Positions 1 through 10,900 of a stretch of 64,000 nucleotides of DNA are shown in pieces (position 1 is the stretch's first letter; each line of letters starts with the position of its first letter). The DNA comes from Anseranas semipalmata. Lineage: Eukaryota; Chordata; Aves; Anseriformes; Anseranatidae. Position numbers and translations under genes: made by a program. A model generated the notes under the pieces. It searched no databases. It worked only from the letters and a program-made list of their open reading frames with translations, and was not told the origin of the DNA. The stretch is taken from positions 144,313-208,312 of the forward strand of contig VXAA01002132.1 in NCBI GenBank assembly GCA_013399115.1, given 5' to 3'.

Positions 1-83
1 CCCCCCACCCCGCCCCCTCCCCCCCCAGCACCAGCACCAGCTACAGGGTGCCCCGGCCCTCACCCTCCTCCCGCTCCCCGCAG

Positions 84-209
84 ACCTCCAGCCGCATCTT
101 CGGTGCCAAGATCCCCCACCACATGCTGCTCTTCCTCAACAAGTCCGTGGCGGAGCAGCTGGCGCTGCGGGATGACTTCCGGATGGCTGCCGGCGACTTT
201 CGGGGCAAG
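84..209 (+). CDS. PDIA2: PDIA2 exon (b' domain, first exon seen)
   Basis: The acceptor is the CAG ending at 83 and the donor is GTGAGG at 210. The exon is phase 0 at both ends (42 codons, TSSRIFG to DFRGK) and encodes the early part of the substrate-binding b' domain. It has a sequon at NKS, where human PDIA2 carries NQT. Bases 1-83 are C-rich intron end. An earlier AG at 27-28 was not used as the acceptor because the Q|TS boundary fits the family at 84. Confidence 0.9.
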
Positions 210-1789
210 GTGAGGTGGCCTGGTGGTGGGTGCAGAGGGGGACCCAAGAGGTGCCCTGGCCTCAGCTCTGCCTGTCCCCCCACCCAGGTGCTCTTTGTGG
301 TGGTGGACGTGAACGGGTACGGTGCCAGCGTCCTGTCCTTCTTCGGCCTGACGCCTGCTGATGCCCCCACCTTGCGCTTCATCAAGATGGAGAACAACCG
401 CAAATACCGGATGGCTGAGGATGCCTTCTCGGCCACAGCTGTGTGTGACTTTGTCCAGGCAGTGCTGGATGGCAAGGTGAAGGTGAGAGAACCATTGCCG
501 TCCCAGCTGGTGCCAAGGCTGCTTCCTGGCAGACCATTGGGGTGTTAATTCTGAAGCCTAATGGCATTTGCATGGTGACCACCTGCCTTCTGCTCGCTGA
601 TGCTTGTGCAGCCAGACCTGAGGATTGGGGGGTTATGGGAAAGGAGGCAGGAGTCCATCAATATGGAGACACACAGAGATGGGATGAAAGTAGAGGGGGA
701 GCAATGCAGGGAAGAGGTGGTCCAGAAGTAGGCACAGGCATGATGAACAGGGCTGGGTGTGGGGATGGTGTCTGGCAACTGGTCCTGGTGTGCCTGGATC
801 TGATGGGTCTGCAGGCTGGGGGCCCCATGTCCTGGGTGAACACCTGTGTCCCAGCACAGCTCACCATGGTCTGTGGCCATCCCGGTTGTCCCCACAGCCC
901 CATCTGCTGAGCGAAGAGCCCCCCGAGGACTGGGACACACGGCCTGTTAAAGTCCTCGTGGGGAAGACCTTTGAGCAGGTGGCGTTTGATGAGACCAAGA
1001 ACGTCTTTGTGAAATTCTGTAAGTGCCGTGGCCACCCGTGACCCTCCCCGAGCTCCATCACAGGGCTGAGGGCTGAGCCCCTGCCCCACGACAGCCCCAG
1101 CGCCAGCCCCTCACCTGAGGAACGCGGCATCCTGACCCCGGCAGCCCCATGTCCTGGTCCCCCAGTGTGTCCTCCCAGCACTGTGCCTGTCACGCAGATG
1201 CACCGTGGTGCTCCCACTGCAAGGAGATGGCGCCTGCCTGGGAGGAGCTGGGTGAGCGCTACAAGGACCACGAGGACATTGTCATTGCCGAGATGGATGC
1301 CACGGCCAATGAGCTGGAGAACATCACCATCAACGGCTACCCCACGCTGCACTACTTCCCCGCTGGGCCGGGCAGGAAGGTAGGGTGGGGGGGCACGCAT
1401 GGGGCCACGTGGGGAAGGGGGTCGGGCCTGGGCATCACCCCTCGTCTTCCTTCTGTCCCATGGCTCCAGATGGTTGAATATAGGAGCACCCGAGATGTGG
1501 AGACCTTCTCCAAGTTCCTGGAAAATGGGGGGACGCTGCCTGAGGAGCCACCTGTGGTTAGTAAGGCCCCCCCATCCCTGGGCCAGGGGCTTCCACCCAC
1601 CCCAGGATGTCTCCAAGCCCCTGCTGGGCAGGGGACGGACCCTGTTCTGCCACACAGCAGGATGGGGATGGGGTGCACCTCCATCTGTCTTACCACCACC
1701 TTCTGCAGGTGTCCAAGAGCCCTGAGAACAGCACGGGCACAGAGGAGCCGAGTCCATCAGGCACAGCTGAAGCCCGGGACGAGCTGTGA
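84..1789 (+). CDS. PDIA2: PDIA2, protein disulfide isomerase A2, 3' half (six exons)
   Basis: This is the C-terminal half of a PDI-family thiol-disulfide oxidoreductase, which forms and reshuffles disulfides in secretory proteins in the ER lumen. The 5' half lies off the window. Joining 84-209, 288-482, 898-1018, 1198-1379, 1470-1556 and 1709-1789 gives one open frame. The order is: rest of the b' thioredoxin-like domain (from [17 protein letters not shown]), the x-linker and start of a' ([20 protein letters not shown]), the catalytic motif APWCSHC, the cis-proline region [15 protein letters not shown], then an acidic tail ending RDEL. All introns are GT-AG and short (78-415 bp). The match follows human PDIA2 rather than P4HB in the linker and tail as I recall them. 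N-glycosylation sequons appear at NKS, NIT and NST. The next gene, AXIN1, converges on it, as in human 16p13.3. Naming rests on remembered family sequences, not on a search. Confidence 0.93.
288..482 (+). CDS. PDIA2: PDIA2 exon (b' domain)
   Basis: The acceptor CAG ends at 287 and the donor GTGAGA starts at 483, giving 65 codons in phase 0. The translation opens [10 protein letters not shown] and contains the [14 protein letters not shown] segment typical of b' in PDI proteins. It closes with VLDGKVK just before the x-linker. Confidence 0.92.
483..897 (+). other. PDIA2 intron, no further feature
   Basis: A 415-base intron between the b' exon and the x-linker exon, with donor GTGAGA and acceptor CCACAG. 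Open frames inside it have no recognisable protein similarity. I see no repeat in it. Confidence 0.85.
898..1018 (+). CDS. PDIA2: PDIA2 exon (x-linker and start of a' domain)
   Basis: The acceptor CAG ends at 897. The donor GTAAGT starts at 1019 and splits the tyrosine codon of FVKFY. The exon encodes [18 protein letters not shown] followed by [22 protein letters not shown], the first strand and helix of the a' thioredoxin fold. It is directly upstream of the active-site exon. Confidence 0.93.
1198..1379 (+). CDS. PDIA2: PDIA2 exon with C-terminal CSHC active site
   Basis: The acceptor CAG ends at 1197. The first two bases complete the tyrosine codon, giving [19 protein letters not shown]. 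The redox CXXC is CSHC. The exon continues with [21 protein letters not shown], including the cis-proline that faces the active site, and ends at AGPGRK before the donor GTAGGG at 1380. The human a' site is CTHC as I recall, so serine here is a conservative change that keeps both cysteines and the histidine. Confidence 0.94.
1470..1556 (+). CDS. PDIA2: PDIA2 exon (end of a' domain)
   Basis: The acceptor CAG ends at 1469. The translation [20 protein letters not shown] is the last helix of a', followed by the acidic tail start GTLPEEPPV. The 3' boundary is uncertain. GT occurs at 1554, 1557 and 1561. Ending at 1556 (donor GTTAGT) or 1553 keeps the frame into the last exon. The strongest-looking donor (GTAAGG at 1561) would put the last exon into a frame with an early stop. 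Confidence 0.85.
1709..1789 (+). CDS. PDIA2: PDIA2 terminal exon with RDEL tail
   Basis: The acceptor CAG ends at 1708 after a pyrimidine tract. The frame reads [20 protein letters not shown] and closes with EARDEL, stop TGA at 1787-1789. RDEL is a KDEL-type ER retention signal; the human protein ends KEEL as I recall. NST is a sequon near the same place as in the human tail. Confidence 0.93.
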   Translation: MSKSPENSTGTEEPSPSGTAEARDEL

Positions 1790-1813
1790 GCCCTGTCCCG
1801 CTCCGACGGGTGC

Positions 1814-1819
1814 TATAAA
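1814..1819 (+). terminator. Candidate PDIA2 polyadenylation signal (TATAAA variant)
   Basis: No AATAAA follows the PDIA2 stop. TATAAA lies 25 bases after it, and a GT-rich stretch follows at about 1838-1858, the layout of a variant poly(A) signal with its downstream element. This would make a very short 3' UTR. Confidence 0.45.
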
Positions 1820-1849
1820 CGACCTGGAAACGATGCGGGCTCTGGTCTG

Positions 1850-2890
1850 TGTCTGCGGCTCTGCAGCACCGCGGGGTACATCCGTGCTGCCCGGGGGCAC
1901 GCAGCGCTTGGTAGCATCTGCTGGGCCACCAATGGCCTGGGAACACGGTGCACCCGGTGGGTGTCACAGTGGGTGTTGAGCCCACCCAGGGGCGTGGGGC
2001 AGAGCCCCCCAACTACACACCAAACCCAGGGAGTCTCCCCCATGGGGCAGCTCAGCCACAGGCCCGGCTCCCACCCTGCGGCCACAGATGACAGACCCCA
2101 ACGTGCCAGAGATGGCTCTCACCATCATCCTCGCTGTACCCATGCTAAGGGCCTGGCTGGGGGCTCAGCATGCTCCCGGCAGGACCCCAGGCACCGTGCC
2201 CTCACCCTGGCCTGGCACTGCAAGGCCTCAGCCCTGGGCACCCATGGCACTGGGCACGCCCCATGTGTTGGGTGCTGCAAGGGTCCTTTCGCCTCCCCGG
2301 GGCGCTGGACCCATCATGGCCCTGGGCATGCTGCGGTGCTCGTCCTTGCAGCCCTGCAGTGACACAGCGATGTGGGGAGCCCAGGCTGGAACATGCGCGG
2401 GGCCGGGCTGTCAGGGTGCAGCCGACGGAGGAGCTAGCCAGGGCTTTCTGCTTCGTGGCCCCCAGGCAGCCCTCCTGCCCCAGGCCTGGGCTCCATGACC
2501 ATGCAGCAGCCCCAGGGAGCAGGGGAGCCCCAGGAGGTGCTGTCACAGCTAGGGACGGCAGGAAGAGCCCAGAATGGGGCTCCAAACACTCCTCGAGCCT
2601 CTCCAGTGCCTGGCTCACAGCCTCTGGGACCCCGCGGTGTCCCCACAACCCCCGGCACCATCCCCTCTCCCTGGGCCTGCTGCTCTCAGGCTGTGGGCAG
2701 TGGCTCTGGGGACAGGGCCCTGAGGGGCTGTGACCTCCACATCCACCCTGTGGGGGAGCCTGCGGCTGCCCCAACCCCACCGTGTATCCACGCCACCAGG
2801 GTCCTTCACCCGACCAGTCCCACCCACCGGTCACCCCAACCGGCTCCCATGGGCCTGGATGGCTGCTCCGCGGGGAAGGAAGAAACCAGC
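1850..2890. other. Intergenic gap between convergent PDIA2 and AXIN1
   Basis: About 1 kb of GC-rich DNA between the two predicted 3' ends. Several long open frames exist on both strands, as expected in GC-rich DNA with few stops, but none resembles a known protein and none has splice or start context I would trust. I see no repeat. Confidence 0.6.
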
Positions 2891-2909
2891 AGGCATTGGG
2901 ATGTGGGGT

Positions 2910-2915
2910 TTTATT
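2910..2915 (-). terminator. AXIN1: Candidate distal AXIN1 polyadenylation signal AATAAA
   Basis: The - strand reads ATAAAATGAAATAAAACC here, with a canonical AATAAA and a T/GT-containing stretch 10-35 bases further on (2874-2900). It would end a 3' UTR of about 1.95 kb. Confidence 0.65.
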
Positions 2916-3032
2916 TCATTTTATCCAAGTACCTTTGAAAAGATCATTGTACAAGTCAGCACATGAGGATGCACAGGAGACATCGCCAGGGCTGCACAGC
3001 CGTTGGAGGACGCTGCACTTAGCAAATGTACA

Positions 3033-3040
3033 TATTTACA
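3033..3040 (-). promoter_or_regulatory. Pumilio response element TGTAAATA in the AXIN1 3' UTR
   Basis: The - strand has TGTAAATA, an exact match to the Pumilio consensus UGUANAUA, about 120 bases before the distal poly(A) signal. Only transcripts using the distal site would carry it. Binding is inferred from the motif. Confidence 0.45.
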
Positions 3041-4526
3041 GGGAACCCCCTGAGAAAAAAGGGGGAGACGGAAATCCCAGGCATGGTAACAACCTCACCA
3101 GACACAACACGATCAGAACTTAAAAAAGAGGGAGGAAAAACGTTCATAACGCTGTTCCCTGGCTGAAAACAATTGCAGATTTTGCTGGACTTCACATAGT
3201 GATAGGCAAGTCACAGGACCGTGTTTAAAAGGCACTCGGTGACATATACAATAGGCTGAATCAAATCCCCATGCGGTGCCACGCACGCAGGGCACCCGGC
3301 CCCGCAGGCAGCCGTGCCGTGCTCCAACGTGCTGCAGCAGCAGAGCCGAGCCGGGACACGTGGCCGGGCAGGGCAAGCGCTGACATGGAAGCCCCCGGTG
3401 AGCTGGCTTTGGGGGACGCGAGGGGGCTGGTCTCGCTGAAGGAGCCAGCGCAGAGCTGCGGCTGCTTGGGCATAGAGGGCGGCCCAGGCTGGTGGGAAGG
3501 GCAGGACCGAGGGCAGGGGAGGTGGGAGCGGGCAGCACAGGGCAGTGGGAGCAGGTAGTCCCAGGAGGCTGCCCACAGTCCCATCTGCACCCCGGTGGCT
3601 GCCCCTTAGAGTGACTGCAGTGTTTGGGTGACCTGGCCCTGTAAAAGCCCCACAAAATGGCATCAACAACTCCCTTTGCTACTGGCAGTGGACTGCAGTG
3701 CCCTCACACTGCCTTCCCAGAGACACAGAACCTGAAAAAAGACACAGGACTCATAAAAAGATGGGTTTTATCCTCAGATTGAACGTGTCTCAGTGGTTTC
3801 CTCCCCAAACTACATCTCTCCTAAAAAGACTCCCTTCACCAAGGCCTGATCTCGGCACTGGAGGCCTGAGCGTGTCTGCAGGGGGCACACGGGTGCCAGC
3901 CCTCTATGGAGCTGCTGCACCCTCCTGGAGGCAAGGTCTTCTCCAGGAGCAGGGCACAAGTGGGGGACAAGCGTGGGACGTGGGATGCCCATGCCCAGCC
4001 TGCCACCATGGCTCCGCAGCACTGGGCGGGAGCCGGTCCTCACAGATGTCCCACAGCCCTGCCAGCTTGCCCCGTTCCCTGTGGCTCTGGCACAAGGCAC
4101 CTCGGGAAGCCCCCAGCACCGAGAACTGGCACCGACCCTTCTTTCCCTCGGGGATTCACTCAATCGCAAGAAAGCTCAGGAGAAAAACCACCCTACCAGG
4201 TCCAGTAGTTGCGACTGCCAGGGAGTTGAGAGACTGACTCGTTCAAAATGGCTCAGCAATCTTCAGAGGTGCGCTGGAACCACGGTGGAGGGCCCCTCCG
4301 GAGCACAGCAGCGACTTCCACACCAGCTCGTCGGGCCAGGCGCGCTCTGCCCCGGCGCGCAGCAGCGTCGCTCAGAAGCCATCCACACGGAGGGGACAGG
4401 GAAGGGTGCCGTGAAAGCGAGGACCACACTGAGTTTGACGGATGGCTGTACACTTTGGGTGAGTTCTGCAGTACCTGTATGTTTTACATTTACATAAGAG
4501 CACTGTGACATTGGAAATATTTTCCT

Positions 4527-4532
4527 TTTATT
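4527..4532 (-). terminator. AXIN1: Candidate proximal AXIN1 polyadenylation signal AATAAA
   Basis: A canonical AATAAA on the - strand within an AT-rich segment, about 315 bases after the stop codon. Use of it would give a short 3' UTR without the Pumilio element. Confidence 0.5.
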
Positions 4533-4847
4533 ACAATATATCAAAAATATGCAGCTTTAGTAAACAAGGTCATATTACACTTTCTAATGCACTGTACAAT
4601 GCTACATTACACTTATATTCGGTATGGAGAGGGAGCCCAGGCTCCCACTGGCAGGTTCGTGGGGTGAAACGACTTCCACTGGCAAAACGGAGCTTGCCCA
4701 GGTCCTTGCGCAGAGCAGGCTGCTGCCCTCCGCCCCGGGCTTGCCCAGCGCCTGCTGGAGTAGCACCGCCAGCATCAGCCCCAGACCTTCTCCTCCGGTC
4801 CCAGAGTCTTTCACAGTCCTTTCCTTAAGCCTTCGCAGCCTCAGGGC

Positions 4848-4974
4848 CTAGTCGATCTTTTCCACCTTCCCGATGATCTTCTCTTCGAAGATGGGCAGGA
4901 TGGTGTCATCTTCCCGCACCTCCTCGAAGACCACACCGCAGTCGAACTCATCACTAACTTTCTTAAAGTAATAC
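4848..4974 (-). CDS. AXIN1: AXIN1 last coding exon (DIX C-terminal half)
   Basis: The acceptor TTTCAG is at 4980-4975. The first base completes the arginine of GNYR, then [20 protein letters not shown] leads to a C-terminus of [10 protein letters not shown] and stop TAG at 4850-4848. This is the second half of the DIX domain. The final KVEKID corresponds to the SUMO-acceptor tail KVEKVD of human AXIN1. Confidence 0.97.
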
Positions 4975-7900
4975 CTGAAAAACCAGAAACATGGGGACAG
5001 AGAGAGGTGAACGGCCATGTGGGACACCACAGTCACACCCAGACACAGGGTACAGCACTCCCTGAGCTCATGAGGAATGGGGAGCAGCTCCAGCAGATGT
5101 GGAGGCAACTGAGGCCAGCATCTGCCCCTGCCCTCGCTCAGTGACCAAGAGAGTGGTCAGGATTCGTGCTGGCATATTGAGGAGTGCAGACCCTGAATCC
5201 AAGCCCATTCACAGCTGGCTGGAGGTCCCCATGTTGTTGGGCCCCGGAGCGTTTCTAGGCAGACTTTCCCAAGGCAGCTCCTACTTGGAAGGGGTGACTT
5301 GCAGAGCTACACACCCCACGCCTGGCTGCTACACAGAGGACAGGCGCTCTGGGACTCCAGCAGGGCCCAACCTCCTTGTCCTCACTGGAGGAAACCCTGG
5401 GAGCTGAAATGGCTCTGGAACCTGGGGGGTTCCCCAGAGCATCATCAAGCACTGGCTGATGCTGCTCCTCACCAGCCCAGGACACCATGCAGCCCTGCAA
5501 CGTCTTTTTAAGGTACAAACTGCGATGCAGGACATTTCTGGTAGAAAACTCAATCTCCCATGTCCCTGTAACCTGCTTCTTCAATAACCAAACCTTTCCA
5601 GCCGAACCCAAATATAAGCCTGCTTCCACAAGGCAGGACTGCTGCTGCAAGTACAGGTTCTGCCCCTATTTAAAAAGTACATTCCTGGCTCACACTGGGA
5701 CTTTTCTCAAGTGCAGGAACCTCCGCTGGCAACCAGGCATCTTCACCGTGCTGCCATATCCCCACTGCAGCATAGCCTGAGAGCCCTCCTGGGAGGCAGG
5801 ACCCCCCAGCCTACCTCCACCACACTCCTTCACCTTGGCAGGAGCAGCACCGCTGCATCCCAGTGGCAGCATCTGCCCGGGGTGTTGACAGTCTGCTGGC
5901 ACCATACTGTATGCGGCGAGCAGCCCTTACCTGTAGTTCCCTTTCTTGGTCAGCAGCTCCTTGAACTGTCCCAGTGTCACCACGCGCCCTTTGACGAGGG
6001 TGCGGTAAGGGATTGGCTCTCCGCAGAAGTAGTAAGCAACCACGATGTTCTCGCACGGCTGGGACGCACCGCTGCCCGGTCTCTTCTGGGGCTTCAACCT
6101 GTTGTACAAAAATACAAGCAACCTGCTGAGTATCAGCCTATGGTACTCAGCATGGGTTCAGTGCCGGTTTGGGTACGGGGCTGCCCAGGCAAGGGGTGCA
6201 GGTCAGGTTCTGCCACATGTAACAAGAGATGGGCAGCAGGAAACGCGATATGGGCTCTGAGTGAGCCTGGGACTGGCAGGCAGCCTGCTGCGGTGCTCCT
6301 GCAGCTCCTCCGGCTCTGTGGGGAAAACAGGGGCTCTGATGTCAAAAAAAAGGAGCTGTCTCGGGGCTGCTGGGCTAGCAGCCAACTTGTTGAGATTGCT
6401 GCACAGGGAGAACATCTCCAACCAGCCCAAGAGGAGAGCCAAGCCAAGCAACTACATGGTTTTATTAAGAGACCATGCGGCTTCCTGGCCCATCCTTTCC
6501 AGCATCAGCGCTGGCAGGGAAGGGAACCTGGTGGTGCGAGGAGAAAAACAGCTCAAGGGAGCCATCAGCCCCAGACAGGACGCCAGGACCTGCCCATGCC
6601 CACAGAGAACCAGGCCCTCCCTTGATGGAGGTGGAATTGCCAAATTAACACCCAGGGCCCTCAGGAAGCAAGTGTCTTTTACTTGGACCACCAGCTCTCT
6701 TGGCACGCGGCCGCATGCCGAGGCTGGTGGGAGAGCGAAGGGCTCTTGGAAAGGCTGGATGGAGGCCAGGCTGCGGCCACGAGGAAGAGGATGCAGGTTT
6801 TTTGAGGATGCTCAGCCCCTTTGCGCTGCAGAAACCCATGCCCAGAGGCCGGCTTTGAGAGGGGGCGGCCCCTCCTGCAGCACCGCTGGCTGGGAGTCAC
6901 TGGGGAGGTCGGGGCAAGGCAGAGCATCGCAGGCCCACGGTGGTCACCCAGGTCACCATCAGCATGCTCCTGGTGTGCAGGACTGGAAGCGTGCTTGGGG
7001 TGGCCTTCAACTCTTGCCTGGACCAGGGCTTGCCACCTGGACTTTGATATGAGCGGTGATTTGGTAATGGCTTGCAGGGTTTGGTCTGCAGCAGAAGCCT
7101 TTGTATCTCTGAGATACAAAGCAGAAGAAGGCGCCTTCCACGTCAGACAGGAACCTGCAGACCCGCTCCCCCGGCACACAGCCGTAACGGTGCTGCGAAG
7201 GCTCACAGACAGCGCTGAGATGAAGGTGACAGCACAAGCACCGCTCAGGCTACTCTGGATTACTGCCACCGCGGCCACAACAGCTCGGCACAGCTTTTTG
7301 CTGACGTCCCTCTGAAGGGCTGTGCAGCTCTGCTTCTGCTCCCAGGGGCTCCCCGGCGCAGCTCTCCCAGCTCAGACCGGGGTCGGAGGGGCAGGAGCCC
7401 CCTGCGTGCAGCGGCTGGGCAGTGGGACGTGCCCTGGAGGCTTTGCTGCCCATCCTGTCCGCGCAGGGTGGCGAGGCCTGGTTAGGCCGCTGGCTAACAC
7501 AGGCCCCGACTGTGCTGCGGGCTGGATTTTGGAAGGCAGACACCATCCTCAACCCCCCGGTGAAAATACTTTAAATCTCCCGTTTTCCCGACTCTCAGGA
7601 TGTCGGTCTGGTCTCTGCTTCCAGCCCACACACTGGCGTTTGCTATGTGGTGCCATCACTAGATTGAAAGTGTCAGCCCAGTCCTACCCCCATTTTCAGA
7701 GGCAGACAAAAGTAGCAACAATAAAAATAATGGTACTTTGCACTTCTGTAGAGCCTTTCATCTGGGGCACTGTAAATGCTGCACAAACATTTGAGCAGCC
7801 TACACAAATTCATAACTTGGCATGTGTGGTCTCAGCCAGAGGCAGCGTTCTCTTTCAAAATCACATAAAACAAATTTGGCAGCTTTAAAATTATTTAAAA

Positions 7901-10900
7901 AGCACACAGAGTAAAAAAGATGATTTTGTATTTATATGACTGGAAAGTTGCTATAAAAACAGAATTTGCCAAGCACATGAGCTAATCGCAATTTTGGAAG
8001 TGCCTGTGACCCTAACCTTTAAACACTGGCTCACAGGCACAGCACCTTTTTAATGGCATGCCCACATAAACATTGGCATTGCAAACCAAGACCAGAGAAA
8101 TTTTTTTCACCTCTTTCTAAAGCCATGAGAGGTCTAAAGTTCAACTGAACAATGCTTCTGGTGCTTGCTCTGCCTGGGAGCCTTTGGAGAAAACGCAGCA
8201 TCCTGAGAGGCGAGGGTCTGCTCCTGGTGCCAGCAGAGCTCTTAGAACCCATCCCCATATCAAAGCACAGGATGCCCTTTAGCTAGAAAAACATTAAGAA
8301 ATTGAATCATCCTTGGAAAAAAAAAATCATGTATTTAAAGGAAAAATGGGTCATAAATTCAGGCAAATACTGTGCATCCTGTGAGCCAGAAGTTAATTGA
8401 AGGGGTTTGGAAAACCTCAAAGTCCCTAAGCTTCTCTTAAAGCTGCTAGAAACAAGTCATGACGGAGAGACAGCTGCTCTGCGCCCAGGGGACCTGGCAC
8501 GCGGGCTGCTGGGGACACAGCTACGTGCACCGCACCAGCAGCAAAACACTCAGCTGCTGTCCCGCAGGGCTGCAGGGTGAGCAAGCCCTCATCCGCTGCC
8601 GGAGCTGCAGAGGGCTCAGCTTCACCTGGGCTTGCAAATGCCCATCCACTACAACAAACACCCCGAGCTCCCCGGGGTCTGTCGGGGCAGAAGCAAGAGG
8701 GGGACCGTGCCAACGGCCAGGAGCCTTCCTCCCGCTGGTGTGTAATTCTTTCCTGAAAGGCCGTTTCTGAACGTGCTCAGACTGGCTCCTGCACCTCCTC
8801 TTCCCCAGCCTCGGAGAGGGGCCATGGGGATCGTGTGGTTTGTGGAAAGCACGCAAGGAAGAAAGAGCATCCAAAGTTTCTCCTACGTCCACTAGAGAGC
8901 GAGTGCCTCTTGCACACACACTGTTTCAAGGGCTTGTCAAAACAGACAGCTCTCCTGCTGCAGACCACAGAGAGAAAAAACGGGATGGCGGAAAACAGGC
9001 AGGGGTTAAAGCACCGGCACCACAGCACTCACTCCTTCCCAGAGCAGAGAGGTGCTGCTGATGCCTGAAAATAGAAGCTCTGTACTGCTTCACAGCGCTA
9101 GAGTTAAAAACAAACCCCGTGGTTTTGGGTCCCCCTATTTTTGACATAAATCAAGGAAGGGATGGTTTCTGAGCATCCGAGCTCCTCGGGCCGAACGAGG
9201 CCGTGCACCAGGACCGGCCGGCTGGGAGCAGCTCTGTGGCACGGCCGTGGTCGGGTGGGCTGCATTAGCACAGCAGCTCAAGTGATTTTCCCCTCGCCTT
9301 GGCACGCTGGAGGCCACATCTGGAACTGTGCGTCTGGTTTGGGTCCTCAGCACAGGGGAGAGGTGGAGAAATGGCAGAGCCCAGTGAAGGGCCACAGCCA
9401 TGGCTGGGGAGCAGAGGCTGAGGGCAGCTTTGGTCCCCCTGCAGCAGGAGGGGGACGGAATCACAGCTGGCACTGCCCAGGAGGTTACAGGGACCCTGTA
9501 AGGGCAGGGGGCCACAGGCAGTGACAGGGAAAGCGGCTGCACACAAAGACAGGGCTCTTCCCCATGGGAAGGGACAGGACCCCGAGAGGCAGTGGGAGCA
9601 GCTCCCCAAGGACGCTGCTAGTGACGGGACAAGAGCCAAAGGGTTAATGTCTTGCAGGAAGAAACATCACCTTTCTGAGCATCCCACGGTCACAAATACA
9701 AACACATCCAAACTGCAGCAAGAGATCTCTAGCAGACTGAAGCAGGGCTGATCAATAAGGAATCACTGAAAACACAATTTTCCAAGCATTCCTCTCAGGA
9801 GAACAAGACAACACAACTGTCTCCGCTTTCGTCATCGCCAAGAAATCTCCTGAGACCACTTCTTGCCCAGATGGGCCACCGCTGAGTATGCTGCTCCACC
9901 AGACCACGTCTGAGCCCTGCCTCGTTACAGCCTCCACCTGCGCCGCTCTCCTGGGTCTGCGGCGTGACCCTCCTCAGGAATACAGACAGTAACGCTGCCT
10001 TTCCTCTTCTGGGATCAGCTCCCTTTGCAACATTTGTCATAAGCATGAAATGCTATCCAACAAGGAAACAGCAGCACTGATCTGACTTATTGCACCCGCA
10101 CTTCACCAACCTGTCATGAATTTCTAGCCGTATAATCCAATGGCCGACACGCGATAGGGAAACTGTCTGCGTTAGAGCACGAATACAGCCTAGCTGTGAT
10201 GCAGCTGTGCCCAGCACAGGGGGGGCTTGCTCCAACTCCGCCCCGGGACTGAACAGCTCTGGAAAGCCTGAAATGCAACTGGTAGATGTTACCTCGGGAG
10301 CATCCAGTGTCCAGCTCTGGTCCTCTTCCAGGCTTGGCCCAACCAAATTAATTCCAAACTGAGCTCACGCTAACATTTTTGCTGGAGAGTTTAGAAAACT
10401 CTTTTGCTGCTTACAAAAACCTTTTCTCTGCAGAGCTGGTACTAATTACTTCTTCCAGCTGGAAACAGAAGTGAACTGTGACACCGAGCTACAGAAAACA
10501 GCTCCAAACTGGCTGTACAGGCAAGCAACCTGGTGGTCACTGGGACAGGGCTCTCCACAAACGCAACGGGCACACCGGATCCGCAGGTCATTCAGCACTG
10601 GACGCCTAATCTTGCATTGCTTCCTAGCAGCAGTCATGCAGCTATCTCAAAAATCAATGCCCCTTGCCCCAAACGCTGTGGAACAGGGAGAGAAAAGTTT
10701 GTTCTGCAACAGCAGCGTGACTTCTGGAAGAGTCAGACGCCTGGTACAGACGCTGCGGACGCCTCCTTTCTTTCTACTGGGGCACTGCTAAGGTGGCTGG
10801 AGAGGGCTGTGCCGGAGGGAGAGCAGCTCGGGAGCCAGGCAGCTGCGCCGCAAGGGCAGCTTGGCTGCACAAAGCTGGCACAGTGTGCTCCCCTGCAGCC

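Larger units (their letters stand above)
2890..4847 (-). other. AXIN1: AXIN1 3' untranslated region (probable extent)
   Basis: Sequence downstream of the AXIN1 stop codon on the - strand. It contains two AATAAA signals (4527-4532 and 2910-2915) and a Pumilio-type element. The last part, near 2900-3050, is AT-rich compared with the intergenic DNA beyond it, consistent with a transcript end there. A CpG-rich patch lies at about 4305-4385. Open frames in this stretch on either strand look like chance. Confidence 0.65.

Noticed and set aside
1961..2938. Several long open frames on both strands between PDIA2 and AXIN1
   Set aside because: They overlap one another in many frames, are low-complexity (Pro, Gly, Ala, Ser), and have no similarity or splice structure.
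3113..3655. 180-codon open frame on the - strand
   Set aside because: It lies in the AXIN1 3' UTR and has no recognisable similarity. Overlapping frames are open too.
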